Part shown: in pieces, positions 9,437-21,300 of the stretch | Layout of the letters: every line of letters begins with the position of its first letter | Numbering within the stretch: the first letter of the stretch is position 1 | From: Diplonema papillatum | Taxonomy: Eukaryota > Euglenozoa > Diplonemea > Diplonemida > Diplonemidae | Reading direction: 5' to 3' | DNA: 64,000 nucleotides | Assembly: GCA_030068145.1 (NCBI GenBank) | Contig: JAPJBO010000042.1 | Coordinates: 479,270 to 543,269 of the forward strand | Notes under the pieces: model-generated | Database searches by the model: none | Told to the model about the DNA's origin: nothing | The model's input: only the letters and a program-made list of their open reading frames with translations | Position numbers and translations under genes: made by a program

Positions 9437-9585
9437 AAAATGGGTCTTTTTTGTTGAACGCTTACGCCCGCCACTAAACCCAGATTCACCTGTGTTTCGT
9501 GTGGGCTACAGCACATTTACCTCCTTTGATCTTTGCAACTGGCAGCCTCCTCAAGCATTTCCTACAAAGCAGGTGCTTATAAAAA
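9437..9585 (-). repeat. ~150-bp dispersed repeat
   Basis: Inverted copy of 51290-51440, with partial copies at 118-195, 39895-40020 and 53993-54090. Shared blocks include AAGCACCTGCTTTGTAGGAAA, GGAGGTAAATGTGCTGTAG and CAACAAAAAAGACCCA. It ends at an A-run next to the hairpin motif at 9597. Confidence 0.75.
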
Positions 9586-9596
9586 AAAAAAAAAAA

Positions 9597-9677
9597 GCAG
9601 ACTTGATGCTGGCATCAAACGTGCTGAGAGGCAGTGCTCTGCCTAGACATTAATCTGAGATCCTCTTCCTCCCCCAG
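9597..9677 (+). repeat. Two-hairpin intron-end motif, copy a
   Basis: Palindrome TTGATGCTGGCATCAA, then AGGCAG-TGCT-CTGCCT hairpin, then ATTAATCTGAG and a pyrimidine tract ending CTTCCTCCCCCAG. The last part looks like branch point, polypyrimidine tract and 3' splice site. It belongs to a family of seven plus-strand copies in this window. Confidence 0.65.
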
Positions 9678-9679
9678 CA

Positions 9680-10014
9680 TGAGTTTTTCGGTCTGGTGAG
9701 AGGTTCAACAGTCCTGCCAAACCGTCTGGAAAAACTCGTCCAAAAGTCGTATAAAGTAGTGTTCCTGTTGTCTCTACTCTAAAACCCCGCCGGTCAGCCG
9801 CGTTTTTCTTCTTGCAAGTCTGTGCCGTCCTCTGGTCCTTTGCCCTGAGAAAAGTAGTAACGAACCAAAAACAAAAAGATTGAAAACTTGCACTCTAAAA
9901 AAGAAAGGGGTGGGGAAGGAAGAAAGAAAACAAGAAAGAAAGAAAACGAGAACGAAAGAATCCTTTCAGTCTGCACCTCAAAAAAAAAGAAAAAAGGGAA
10001 TAAGATAATTTAGC
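9680..10014. other. No gene; GA-rich low complexity
   Basis: Contains a GAAA-rich purine tract at about 9899-9960 and nothing recognisable as coding. Confidence 0.4.
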
Positions 10015-10099
10015 GGGAGTCTCAGTGTTGGACTTTGGTGGACATTTGCCGGCATCAGGGGGGCCTGTCAGCCCCTCCTTCATAATTTGACAGACACTC

Positions 10100-10265
10100 A
10101 GCCGGTCCATCCCCTCGTCATAGACCGGAGAATATAGCACCGGGCAATTCGATGCAGCTCTAGGACTAGAGATGGACCTGGTAGACCGTGGTGGACCGTG
10201 ATTCACTGTGAGAAACAGCGGCAGGCACTTCGATGCAGTTTCAAGAGATAGGGACGGACCGGCTC
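10100..10265. mobile_element. MITE with GAGCCGGTCC ends
   Basis: About 166 bp bounded by inverted AGCCGGTCCATCCCCT and AGGGACGGACCGGCT. Its interior (TAGACCGTGGTGGACCGTG, GATTCACTGTGA) matches 54608-54783 closely and 1727-2025 loosely. Confidence 0.75.
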
Positions 10266-10307
10266 AGACACACGCCGACGGAGGAACTGTCGAGCGATTG
10301 TTCTGTT

Positions 10308-10372
10308 TTGCATCAGGTGGGCAGTGTTCTGTCTAAACATTAAACTAAGGTCCTCGCCTGTTCTTGCAATAC
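10308..10372 (+). repeat. Two-hairpin motif, copy b (5' part missing)
   Basis: Retains the second stem with a G-U type change (GGGCAG-TGTT-CTGTCT), then AAACATTAAACTAAGG and a pyrimidine-rich stretch. The first palindrome is reduced to GCATCAGG. Confidence 0.5.
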
Positions 10373-10767
10373 CTCGTCTAGTCCAGCAGCGGTACTTCGC
10401 AGGTGAACACCTGATAAGTGAACCCCACAGAGGCCGCGTAGCCAAACCTAGAAACCTACATACCAACTGAGTCCAGTCCCCTTTCGATCTGGATCAGCGC
10501 CAATGTGTTGCAGGGAACCTTCTTCTCGAGACGGGTTTGTCTGTGCTCTCGTTGACGCTGGCTGGAGACGAAGTACGAACAGCCACCTGACAAACCCGTG
10601 TCCGTCTGCAGGCACTCCGGTTCCGCGCTGATAATGGTCGCATAATAGGGCTCAAAGGACCGCACACGATGCAGATATGACCATATAGCAACCATTCCCA
10701 GCACGTTCTTGGATTCCCCCCCCTCCTTCTAGCATCAAACATCCTTCGCCAAAAAAAAAAAAAAAAA

Positions 10768-10846
10768 GGAAAAGGACTCGATGCTAGCAATTACCCTGCA
10801 CGAGAGGCAGCGTTTTCCCGAAACATTGTACCAATATTTTCCACCC
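10768..10846 (+). repeat. Two-hairpin motif, copy c
   Basis: GACTCGATGCTAGCAATTACC and GAGAGGCAGCGTTTTCCCGAAACATT, preceded by an A-run. A second partial copy (TTCTAGCATCAAACATCCTTC) sits just upstream at 10727-10750. Confidence 0.5.
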
Positions 10847-11046
10847 GTGCCGGACAATGGCCGCCGAAAGTCCAACTGACGCGTCCCCCATAAGAATAAG
10901 AAAAAGGCTCTCCTCGGTTGGTTACTTACTTGGCCCTCGATTCTTTCTTGAGAGAAAAAGCGACCATCCAAAGCGCGGCGAACAGCTCCGTTCAAAAATT
11001 TGCTAGCGACAACAAAGAGCGAAAAATGTGTGCGTACAAAAGTGGG

Positions 11047-11258
11047 ACGTGTATGCGCGTGGGGGGCCCAAGACTGAATTCAAAGCGAATTTCTTCCTTG
11101 TGTCGGTCGCAACACTTACAAACTTGGCTAGCCGTAGCCGTAGTTAAAGTGTGTAATCATGCCTGTCCCTCATACTACCCGTCTCACAGCCTCAATGGTC
11201 AACCAGAGACCCTAAACCACTGAACCTCAAAACCACAATAAATGCTAGAAGTGTGAGT
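11047..11258 (+). repeat. Duplicated 5' flank of the cysteine-repeat gene
   Basis: About 200 bp closely similar to 35883-36088, the sequence ending three bases before the start codon of the cysteine-repeat protein gene. Shared blocks include CTTACAAACTTGGCTAGCCG and AACCTC.A.ACCACAATAAA. No signal-peptide exon follows here, so this copy carries the flank without its gene. Confidence 0.75.
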
Positions 11259-11737
11259 AAAGAGATAGAAGCTTCTCGTCAAGCGAACTTTCACTCTGAA
11301 ACACAGCTGCAAAGACCACACCCAACAGACGTCGCGCGAGCGCACGGAAGGACCCGCGGCACAGCACCAGTCCATTCCCCAAGCGGGAGGGGATGGCCGT
11401 GGAACCCTCCCCCGGGATGACGAAGGCCGGGGAGAGCCGGGGGCAGTGAAGTAACGAAGCCCGCGAACGGTGGGTGGTGACCCCTCCGAACAGCCTCCCT
11501 GGCCCTGGCCCACGCCTGATGCCGCAACCCCTTAACCCGGGCGGCGGCGCTTGGGCATGAGCCAGGAACCTCAAGGGGAGCAGCGCGAGAGGCATCATCC
11601 ACGCTTCAAAGGGCCACACACCCAACAGACGAACTCACAGGTGCCAGCCATAAACACGCCCAAGGAGGAAAGAACACCAACCTGCCTCGAGAAGAAGCGG
11701 CCCATACCTTTTGGTCCCGGGTCCATTTTACACGGAT
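11259..11737. other. No gene recognised
   Basis: GC-rich sequence with open frames on the minus strand at 11245-11625 in several phases and no domain that I can identify. Confidence 0.35.
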
Positions 11738-11935
11738 CTCGTCATCGAAGCTGACCGCGAGCTAAAATTCATCGGAAAAAAAAGGTCTGCTACGTGGGCC
11801 AGCAAAAAAATGTCACCAGCCAGGGGATCGATACCCGTCCTTTCCAATGCAACCCTGGGTGGTTGCCACGCCCGGTTCCCTGCAGCCATCCAAAGCGTGC
11901 GAACCGCTCGTGCTCCGTTGCTGGCGACCCTGGCC
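11738..11935 (+). mobile_element. SINE-like repeat, family 2
   Basis: Same order of blocks as the tandem copies at 48440-49020: ATCGGAGCTGATCGCGAGC-like head, GAAAAAGGTCTGCTACG, GCCAGCAAAAAAATG, then GGGGATCGATACCCGTCC (B-box-like) and a GGTGGTTGCCACGCCCGG tail. Other copies are at 26528, 37945, 48440 and 49205. Confidence 0.65.
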
Positions 11936-12098
11936 GGAGTTACTATTCAGAGGTCGGTATAAGCGGGCAGCGAAAGACTTCTCACCGAGACCGCCGGCGA
12001 TGCACAAATTCTTTGCATTCTGACTCAAAAACTCTAAGAAAACTCCTGTAAAAGTAGGCAACAGGCAACCAAGCCGCATACACACACACACGTACATA

Positions 12099-12393
12099 CC
12101 CGGTTAGGCGGACGAGAAGAAGTCAGGGAACTTGTGTGCGCGCGACGCAGCCGGCAGTGCCCACGTCCAGAAGCCGAACACTGCCGACCCCATGGACTAG
12201 AGCGGTGCAGAGAGACGGAGGAAGAAAGACCATGCTGCCTCAAGCACCACTCCGGCCCGCACGATACTCCAGGCCCCCATCAGCAGCCCGGGGGGGCATC
12301 AGCAGTAACCTAGAAGAAACCGCGCGTGGACGCACTCTCGCTAAGAGGGGGGCCACGTTAAAGTAGGTTCTTAACACACGCACACACACGTAC
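12099..12393 (+). mobile_element. Short 5'-truncated LINE copy between CA-rich sequence
   Basis: Bases 12104-12380 match the last 260 bp of the LINE copy at 15219-16762 (same ORF2 C-terminus and 3' UTR, ending CACGTTAAA.TAGGTTCTTAA). It is preceded by CATACACACACACACGTACATAC and followed by ACACACGCACACACACG. Only the 3' end was integrated or kept. Orientation is the same as for all other copies. Confidence 0.85.
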
Positions 12394-12479
12394 ATACACA
12401 CTGCTCCTGCAGGTAAGATACAGATACCGATACTATTTTATGTTACGGGAACGTGTCAGTTAGACATGACTCTAATAAG

Positions 12480-12860
12480 ATGGCGGCCGTTCCAGCATGC
12501 CTGTCGTCCCCACATGGGCGCGGTGACGACCCTTCTGGGGAAGGTGGGAGGGGATGGACAAGGCGGCGAAGAACCTGAGCACAAAAGGTGATCAGCACGC
12601 TGTCTGACGACGCGGAGACGGTGCGGTCGGGGAGCAGGCTGGCGAAGACGTTCGCGGACGGCAGGTCCGTGATGCGGATGGGGCAGTGGGTGAAGAGTTC
12701 GATCAGCGTCCAGCAGGCGCTCGACGCCCTAAGGGACGCGCCGCCCGGAACGCGGGCCGACAGGATGCTGAAGGTCGTCCGCCACACGGCGGACATGGGG
12801 TACAAGGTCGGAGACAACACCAGCTTCCTGGCAAGCAGGACGGCAACAGGCAACAAAGCC
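12480..12860 (+). pseudogene. Broken tandem copy A of the PEX11-like gene
   Basis: Starts at the same ATGGCGGCCGTTCCAGC as the intact gene and follows it to the codons for NTSFLA. Small indels break the frame (around 12545-12590). It then leaves the gene sequence at GGCAAGCAGGACGGCAAC and runs into a CA-rich tail. The second half of the gene is missing. Confidence 0.8.
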
Positions 12861-13063
12861 GCACACACACACATCTACATACACTGCTGAGACAATATAT
12901 TTACGCATACCAATATATGAGATAACAAAGGAACCCTTTCGACGACGGTCGACCTGCACCTCCGGGTCCTGAAGCTCCTCAAGCGTGCTTTGACTTGAAA
13001 AGAACAGGTAAAAGCGTCGCCCGGAAAGAAGAAGGAAGAACAGAAAGACTTGACTCCAAGAAG

Positions 13064-13432
13064 ATGGCGGCCGTTCCAGCATGCCTGTTGTCCCCGCAAA
13101 TGGGCGCGGTGACCCCTCCTGGGGAGGGTGGAGGGGATGGACAAGGCGGCGAAGGTGGGGATGAACCTGAGCAAGGTGATCAGCACGCTGTCTGACGACG
13201 CGGAGACGGGCGAAGACGTTCGCGGACGGCAGGTCCGTGATGCGGTTGGGGCAGTGGGTGAAGAGTTCGATCAGCGTCCAGCAGGCGCTCGACGCCCTGA
13301 GGGACGCGCCGCCCGGAACGCGGGCCGACAGGATGCTGAAGGTCGTCCGCCACACGGCGGACATGGGGTACAAGGTCGGAGACAACACCAGCTTCCTGGC
13401 AAGCAGGACGGCAACAGGCAACACAGCCGCAC
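13064..13432 (+). pseudogene. Broken tandem copy B of the PEX11-like gene
   Basis: Begins with the same start codon context (TTGACTCCAAGAAGATGG) as copy C. A ~20-bp deletion after GACGCGGAGACGG and other indels break the frame. It ends at exactly the same place as copy A, with the same GGCAACAGGCAACA and CACACAC tail. The identical breakpoint suggests copies A and B came from one event that was then duplicated. Confidence 0.8.
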
Positions 13433-13593
13433 ACACACATCTACATACACTGCTGCTACCACAGATAATATACGCATACCAATATATGGGATATCAGCAT
13501 ATCTTTCGACGACGGTCCTCAAGCGTGACAAAAACAGGTAAAAGCGTCGCCCGGAACGAAGAAGGAAGAACAGAAAGACTTGACTCCAAGAAG

Positions 13594-14218
13594 ATGGCGG
13601 CCGTTCCAGCATGCCTGTCGTCCCCGCAAATGGGCGCGGTGACGACCCTCCTGGGGAAGGTGGAGGGGATGGACAAGGCGGCGAAGGTGGGGATGAACCT
13701 GAGCAAGGTGATCAGCACGCTGTCTGACGACGCGGAGACGGTGCGGTCGGGGAGCAGGCTGGCGAAGACGTTCGCGGACGGCAGGTCCGTGATGCGGATG
13801 GGGCAGTGGGTGAAGAGTTCGATCAGCGTCCAGCAGGCGCTCGACGCCCTAAGGGACGCGCCGCCCGGAACGCGGGCCGACAGGATGCTGAAGGTCGTCC
13901 GCCACACGGCGGACATGGGGTACAAGGTCGGAGACAACACCAGCTTCCTCGCCAAGCAGGGCCTCGTAGAAGCGAACGCCACCGCATGGGAAACGGCGGC
14001 CAAGCGGCTGCAATTCCTGATGTACTCCCTCGACGCCACGCAAGCTGCGCGGGCTCTCGCGGCGCTCCCGCCGGCGCAGGCCGCGCAGCAGACGCGCCAG
14101 CAGCTGACCCTCCTCCGCTGCGTGCTCGACTGCATGATGGTCCTCCAGAAGACCCGGTTCGTCTCCGCCTACGACACGGTGCCCGCTTGGCTCCCCCCGG
14201 CCTGCGGCCTCGCCAGCG
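13594..14218 (+). CDS. PEX11: PEX11-family peroxisomal (glycosomal) membrane protein, exon 1
   Basis: About 208 codons from ATG at 13594. It is alignable from memory of the family: a helix with GMDKAAKVGMNLSKVIS, the amphipathic segment RSVMRMGQWVKSSISVQQAL, then ADRMLKVVRHTADMGYKVGDN followed by SFLAKQGLV (the family has Asp-Asn before a hydrophobic W/F and lysine-x-Gly-Leu), and the C-terminal LRCVLDCMMVLQKT and WLPPACGLASG. PEX11 proteins remodel and elongate peroxisomal membranes before fission. The family normally ends with one more membrane helix. Here a GT (CCAGC-GGTGTG) follows and the reading frame loses similarity, so a last exon probably lies beyond the LINE array or is lost. Two broken copies precede it. 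Confidence 0.72.
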
Positions 14219-17091
<2,873 letters not shown>

Positions 17092-17121
17092 CCACATAGC
17101 ACAAACTCATACTTGACAAAG

Positions 17122-18369
17122 ATGAACGCGGACAACCTCCACGCGGTCCCCCTGGGTCCCGAAGCAGCTGCATCGGGAAGCAGAACGTCCGCGACAGTGC
17201 GTGTGGTGCACCTGCCGACGTTCAAGCAGTTCTCGCTGCAGTTGGACGGGCTGAAGGGCAAGGCAGGGGCGTACGAATCTGTCATCGAGCAGATCGGGTG
17301 GACGGGAGCGCGTGTCAGAATGCGGCGCGGCATGGCCATGATCGAGGCTCCGACACCACCACCGGCGCAGCGAGTACGCGTCGGCGACGAGGAGGCAGAC
17401 ATCGTCGACCTCGAAGAGCTGGAGAAGCAGCAGCGCGAAGAGCAGAAGAAGGAGAGGGTGCGCAGCCTCGAGCAGCAAATCGAGGGCCTCTCCGCGGCAC
17501 ACTCGCCTAAGCGCCTCCCGGACAACAACGCCCCGAGAGGGCCGACTTACTCAAAGGCGGAGTTCGTCGCAGAGTTTGGGAGAAAAGAGGCCGAGAGGGA
17601 GTGGCGCATGGCTCTGAGGGCGCATACTGAGGGCCGAAAGAAGCAACTCGCGCGGCTACGGGCCTTGCTGGGTGAGCTGCAGCCGAAGGCCGAAACAACG
17701 GGCGACGCCGACATGCAGGACAGAGAGGAAACCACCCGCGCCGGAGACGAGACCAGAAACGCTTGGCAAGCATGGGCTCAGCAGCAGCAGCAGCAGCGGG
17801 TGACGTGGGAAAAGGCGCGAGCTGAAGCCCGAGCCTCCTGGGAGGCGATGTACGAGAAGCGGCTCCAAAACTGGGCCGAGGCCCAGGTTTGTATTGCCAC
17901 GCAGCGCGAGGAAGCAGCGCTCGTGCGCCAAATGGAGTGGATGGCCGAAGTGGAGAGGAAGCTCGCTGTCTTCGAAACAGAGATGTGTGCCCGGGTGGAG
18001 TCACTACTCCCAAGCGTAACCGCAGACGCCGGGCGGGCACCAACCCCTCCAGCAGCAGATGCGCGAGCACCAGCGCAGCCAAGCCCGAACAAGAAGGGAA
18101 AGAAAGCCGAGGCGAAGGCAAAGAAGGAAGCCGCCGAGAAGGAATTCGCAGAGCAGCTCAAACAGCTCAACCAAGCCACTAACAGAGCGGAGGCCGAGCC
18201 GAAATCAAGTGGTACCGAGCAGGAGTCGAGCGGTGTCGAGCCGAATGCACACGGAGCCGAAACGAAAGCAACCGACGTCGAGCCGAAAGCAAAAGCAGCG
18301 AAAGGGGCCAAGCAGCAGACCCTCAAAGGGATGCTCAAGGGGAACCGGTACAACCCGCTGGAAAGCTAG
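17122..18369 (+). CDS. LINE ORF1, coiled-coil protein
   Basis: 415 aa from the first ATG after the CA tract (a TTG nine bases upstream is in frame but weaker). The N-terminal 70 residues could be a small folded domain (VRVVHLPTFKQFSLQL). Residues about 90-120 and 150-290 are strongly charged coiled coil with a Gln run. The C-terminal third is Lys/Ala/Glu-rich and basic. No CCHC knuckle or RRM is evident. By position it is the RNA-binding chaperone of the element. It ends in TAG at 18367-18369 with ORF2 continuing in the same frame. Confidence 0.85.
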   Translation: MNADNLHAVPLGPEAAASGSRTSATVRVVHLPTFKQFSLQLDGLKGKAGAYESVIEQIGWTGARVRMRRGMAMIEAPTPPPAQRVRVGDEEADIVDLEELEKQQREEQKKERVRSLEQQIEGLSAAHSPKRLPDNNAPRGPTYSKAEFVAEFGRKEAEREWRMALRAHTEGRKKQLARLRALLGELQPKAETTGDADMQDREETTRAGDETRNAWQAWAQQQQQQRVTWEKARAEARASWEAMYEKRLQNWAEAQVCIATQREEAALVRQMEWMAEVERKLAVFETEMCARVESLLPSVTADAGRAPTPPAADARAPAQPSPNKKGKKAEAKAKKEAAEKEFAEQLKQLNQATNRAEAEPKSSGTEQESSGVEPNAHGAETKATDVEPKAKAAKGAKQQTLKGMLKGNRYNPLES

Positions 18370-21300
18370 GTCGCGGGGCGCCCCGGAGAAAGCTCGGTGG
18401 CTAGTAATCAATCAGCTAGCGATCAACGCACCAGGGCAACCCGGGGCGCCGAACGACCTACAAACAATTCAAATGTGCGATGCTCTTGGACTGCGGAAGC
18501 GACCAACAACCCGACGCCAGCGGAAAGCGGCGACCGGTTGCTAGACAAGGCAGCAGCAGTTCTCGGAGCCAGACGTGAAGTGGTAGGGAAGGACGGAAAT
18601 TGCCAGTATCAGGCACTGATTCGCGGTGGCAGGCTGAACCTCACGGCTGCCGCCTTGCGACAGAAGGTCACCCGGCAACTCCGAACGAACCCACCAACGC
18701 CTTTTGTCCCTGAGACCCCGAAATCATTTGCAGACTACCTCTTCGAAGCTGCAAGCGACGGGGTGTATGGGGACCACTATACTCTCCAAGCTGCCGCAGA
18801 AGTTTTAAAGGCGAGCGTGTGGGTTCTATCGACACGGAACTTGACGCAGCTTCGGTGCGAAGGAAGAGCTGCGAGGGCAACCCGAGTCGTCGTCCTGACG
18901 TATCGACCCGAGCATTACGACGCGCTCGCTCTGCCGCACAGGGTGCTGCAGAAGATTTCTGCGCTGGAAGTGGGGACGTCGACGATATCGCTGCGGCAGC
19001 TCGGAGCAGAGACTGTCGCGCCAGCCCCGCGGGGGGGAGTGGCAGGGCCCCGAGGAGAAGTGGTCCTGGCGACAACAAATCTCGGGTCGTTGAACTCAAG
19101 GTGTCACAGTGTGGCGACACTGCCAGCGGACATCATTGCGTTACAGGAAACTCGAGCTGGGCCGGAAGTGAAACGAACCAGCGAGTTCTACCTCGGGGCA
19201 TATGGCGTGAGATGCCACTGGGGGGAGGATGTACCGGTGGTCGTAGGAGCGAGCGGAATTGGGCAGCGCGTGCCGGGAGGGGCGGCAGTGACCACGAAAA
19301 GCAACATGGTAGCGACGGTAGCCCGACCCTCAACTGAGCTGGAAAGAGAGCTCTTTCGCAGTACGCGAGTCGCGCACGCAGTAGTAGCGACGGGGAACGC
19401 GCGTGCGACTATACACGTGATATCAGTATATGCGCATGTCGGGAAAGATTCGGAAGCCGTGAGGGAGCGCGAAAAACTCCTGGCCGGTGTGTTCGAGATG
19501 GCGGCGGGGCTGGGGCAGGTACCCGTTGTCATAATGGGGGACTTCAACACCGAGACTAGAGATAGCCCAGCTCTCGAAGCGGCCTGCGGAAGCGGTGGAT
19601 GGATTGATTCGGCGGCTGTCATGGCGAGGGCGCATTCACAAGCCGCCCCGGCTACCTGTTGGGCCGGGGAGGGTGGCTCGCGTATCGACATGTGCTTCCT
19701 GAACCGAACAGCGGCGCCGGCGCTAGTAGCAGTGGTCACCGCAAAGAAGGGCCAATATGACATCCCCACCCATTGCCCGGTGTTTGTCACCCTAAGTCTG
19801 GAAGTGTTTACACAGTCAGACCCAACCGCTTGGATCCCGGCACCTTTTCCGAGGAAGCTGCCCCTGCTCTCGCCGGAGAAGAAGGAAGCGGTACTCGAGG
19901 CGGCTCTACGACGGAAGGAGGAGAAGACTGGAGTGACAGGCGCATATCAAAACGCAACGGTAGTAGCTGAAACCTACTTGCTCGAACTGCATGGCGATCC
20001 CAGACAGCCGGACGCATTGCGGGGTTGCAAAGGACGAACAGGTGGGTTTCAACAGAAGATGCAGCAGGTCTCAGCCAGGCAGGCATGTTCGACGAGAGGA
20101 GCGCTTGACTGGGCAGCAAAGCAACGCGACAAGGTCATCGGCCTGCTCCGGACCACCATCTCCGAGACGCGACGGAGGCTTGAAAATAAATCGGTGGGCG
20201 GCCGTACTTTCGCAGAACAAAGAGCGAGAGATGCTTTACTGAGGACGGCGGGGAGGACGCAGCCACTAGGAGTCCGCCTAGGCCAGATAAGTGGAAGCCA
20301 ACAAGAGCTCGAGCAGCTAATGGAAACCCTCATCGAACTAGAAGGAACCCAGCGAGATGCAATCAATTCCCTCAAGCAACAGCGGTGCCGCGCCTGGAAG
20401 GAACGAATGCAGAACGAGTGGAATGGACCTGGGAGAGGCGAGGTATACCGGTACCTGGCTGGGGGCCGGAGTAGACCACTCGCCATGCTCAGACGGAAAG
20501 ACGGGACACTGACGGCTTGTTGCACCGAGATAGACAGGATGTTGAGAAGCGACGACGCGTGGGGAGGGATCTTTTGCAAATACGCTGGGACCCCCGAACC
20601 AAGATGGGATACCTTTAAAATCCACTACGCGCGCTTCTTCCCTGCACGGCAAGCGATGCCGCACGGGCCCATCACGACAGCGGACCTGAAGGCGGCACTG
20701 GCAAAGATGAAGAAAACGTCGTCACCTGGGCTCCATGGGTGGCGCGTATACGAATTGCAGCAACTGCCGCCACAGGTTCTAGAACTCATGGCGGACGCAA
20801 TGAACAGCGTCGAACGTGAAGGGGAGTGGCCAGCCCCGCTGATGCACGCAATCATCCATCTGCTCCCCAAACCAGAGAGCACTGGAGACCCGCTGTCCCA
20901 GCGCCCAATAACAATAACTCCAGTCTTGTACAGGATATGGGCCTCGATACGGGCGCGGGATGCATTGGAGTGGATGGACGCCATAGCGCCCAGTGGGCTA
21001 CACGGTTGCCGCAAACAACACGGAACCGATGATCTCGTCTGGCACCTCGCCGCACTCATCGAGGAAGCCCATATAACGAAACAGCCGCTCTACGGTCTGG
21101 CGCTGGACTTCCAGAAGTGCTTCGACTCAGTTCCTGCGGAGATAGCGTTTAAGCTCGCCGAAGAATTGGGATTCCATCCAACGGTCCTCAAAACTCTGCG
21201 GGCCGCATATGCCAACATGCAGCGCCACTTCCGTGTTGGGAACAGCATTGGAGAAGGTTTCGTACCCACAAACGGGATCATGCAGGGGTGCCCAATCAGC

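Larger units (their letters stand above)
10015..10888. mobile_element. Non-autonomous TIR element (~870 bp)
   Basis: The left end (10015-10055) and right end (10847-10888) are diverged inverted copies of the same ~40-bp terminus as in the element at 51224-54141 (GACTTTGGTGGACATTTGCC versus its complement). It contains a nested MITE (10100-10265) and two copies of the two-hairpin motif. There is no transposase. Confidence 0.55.
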
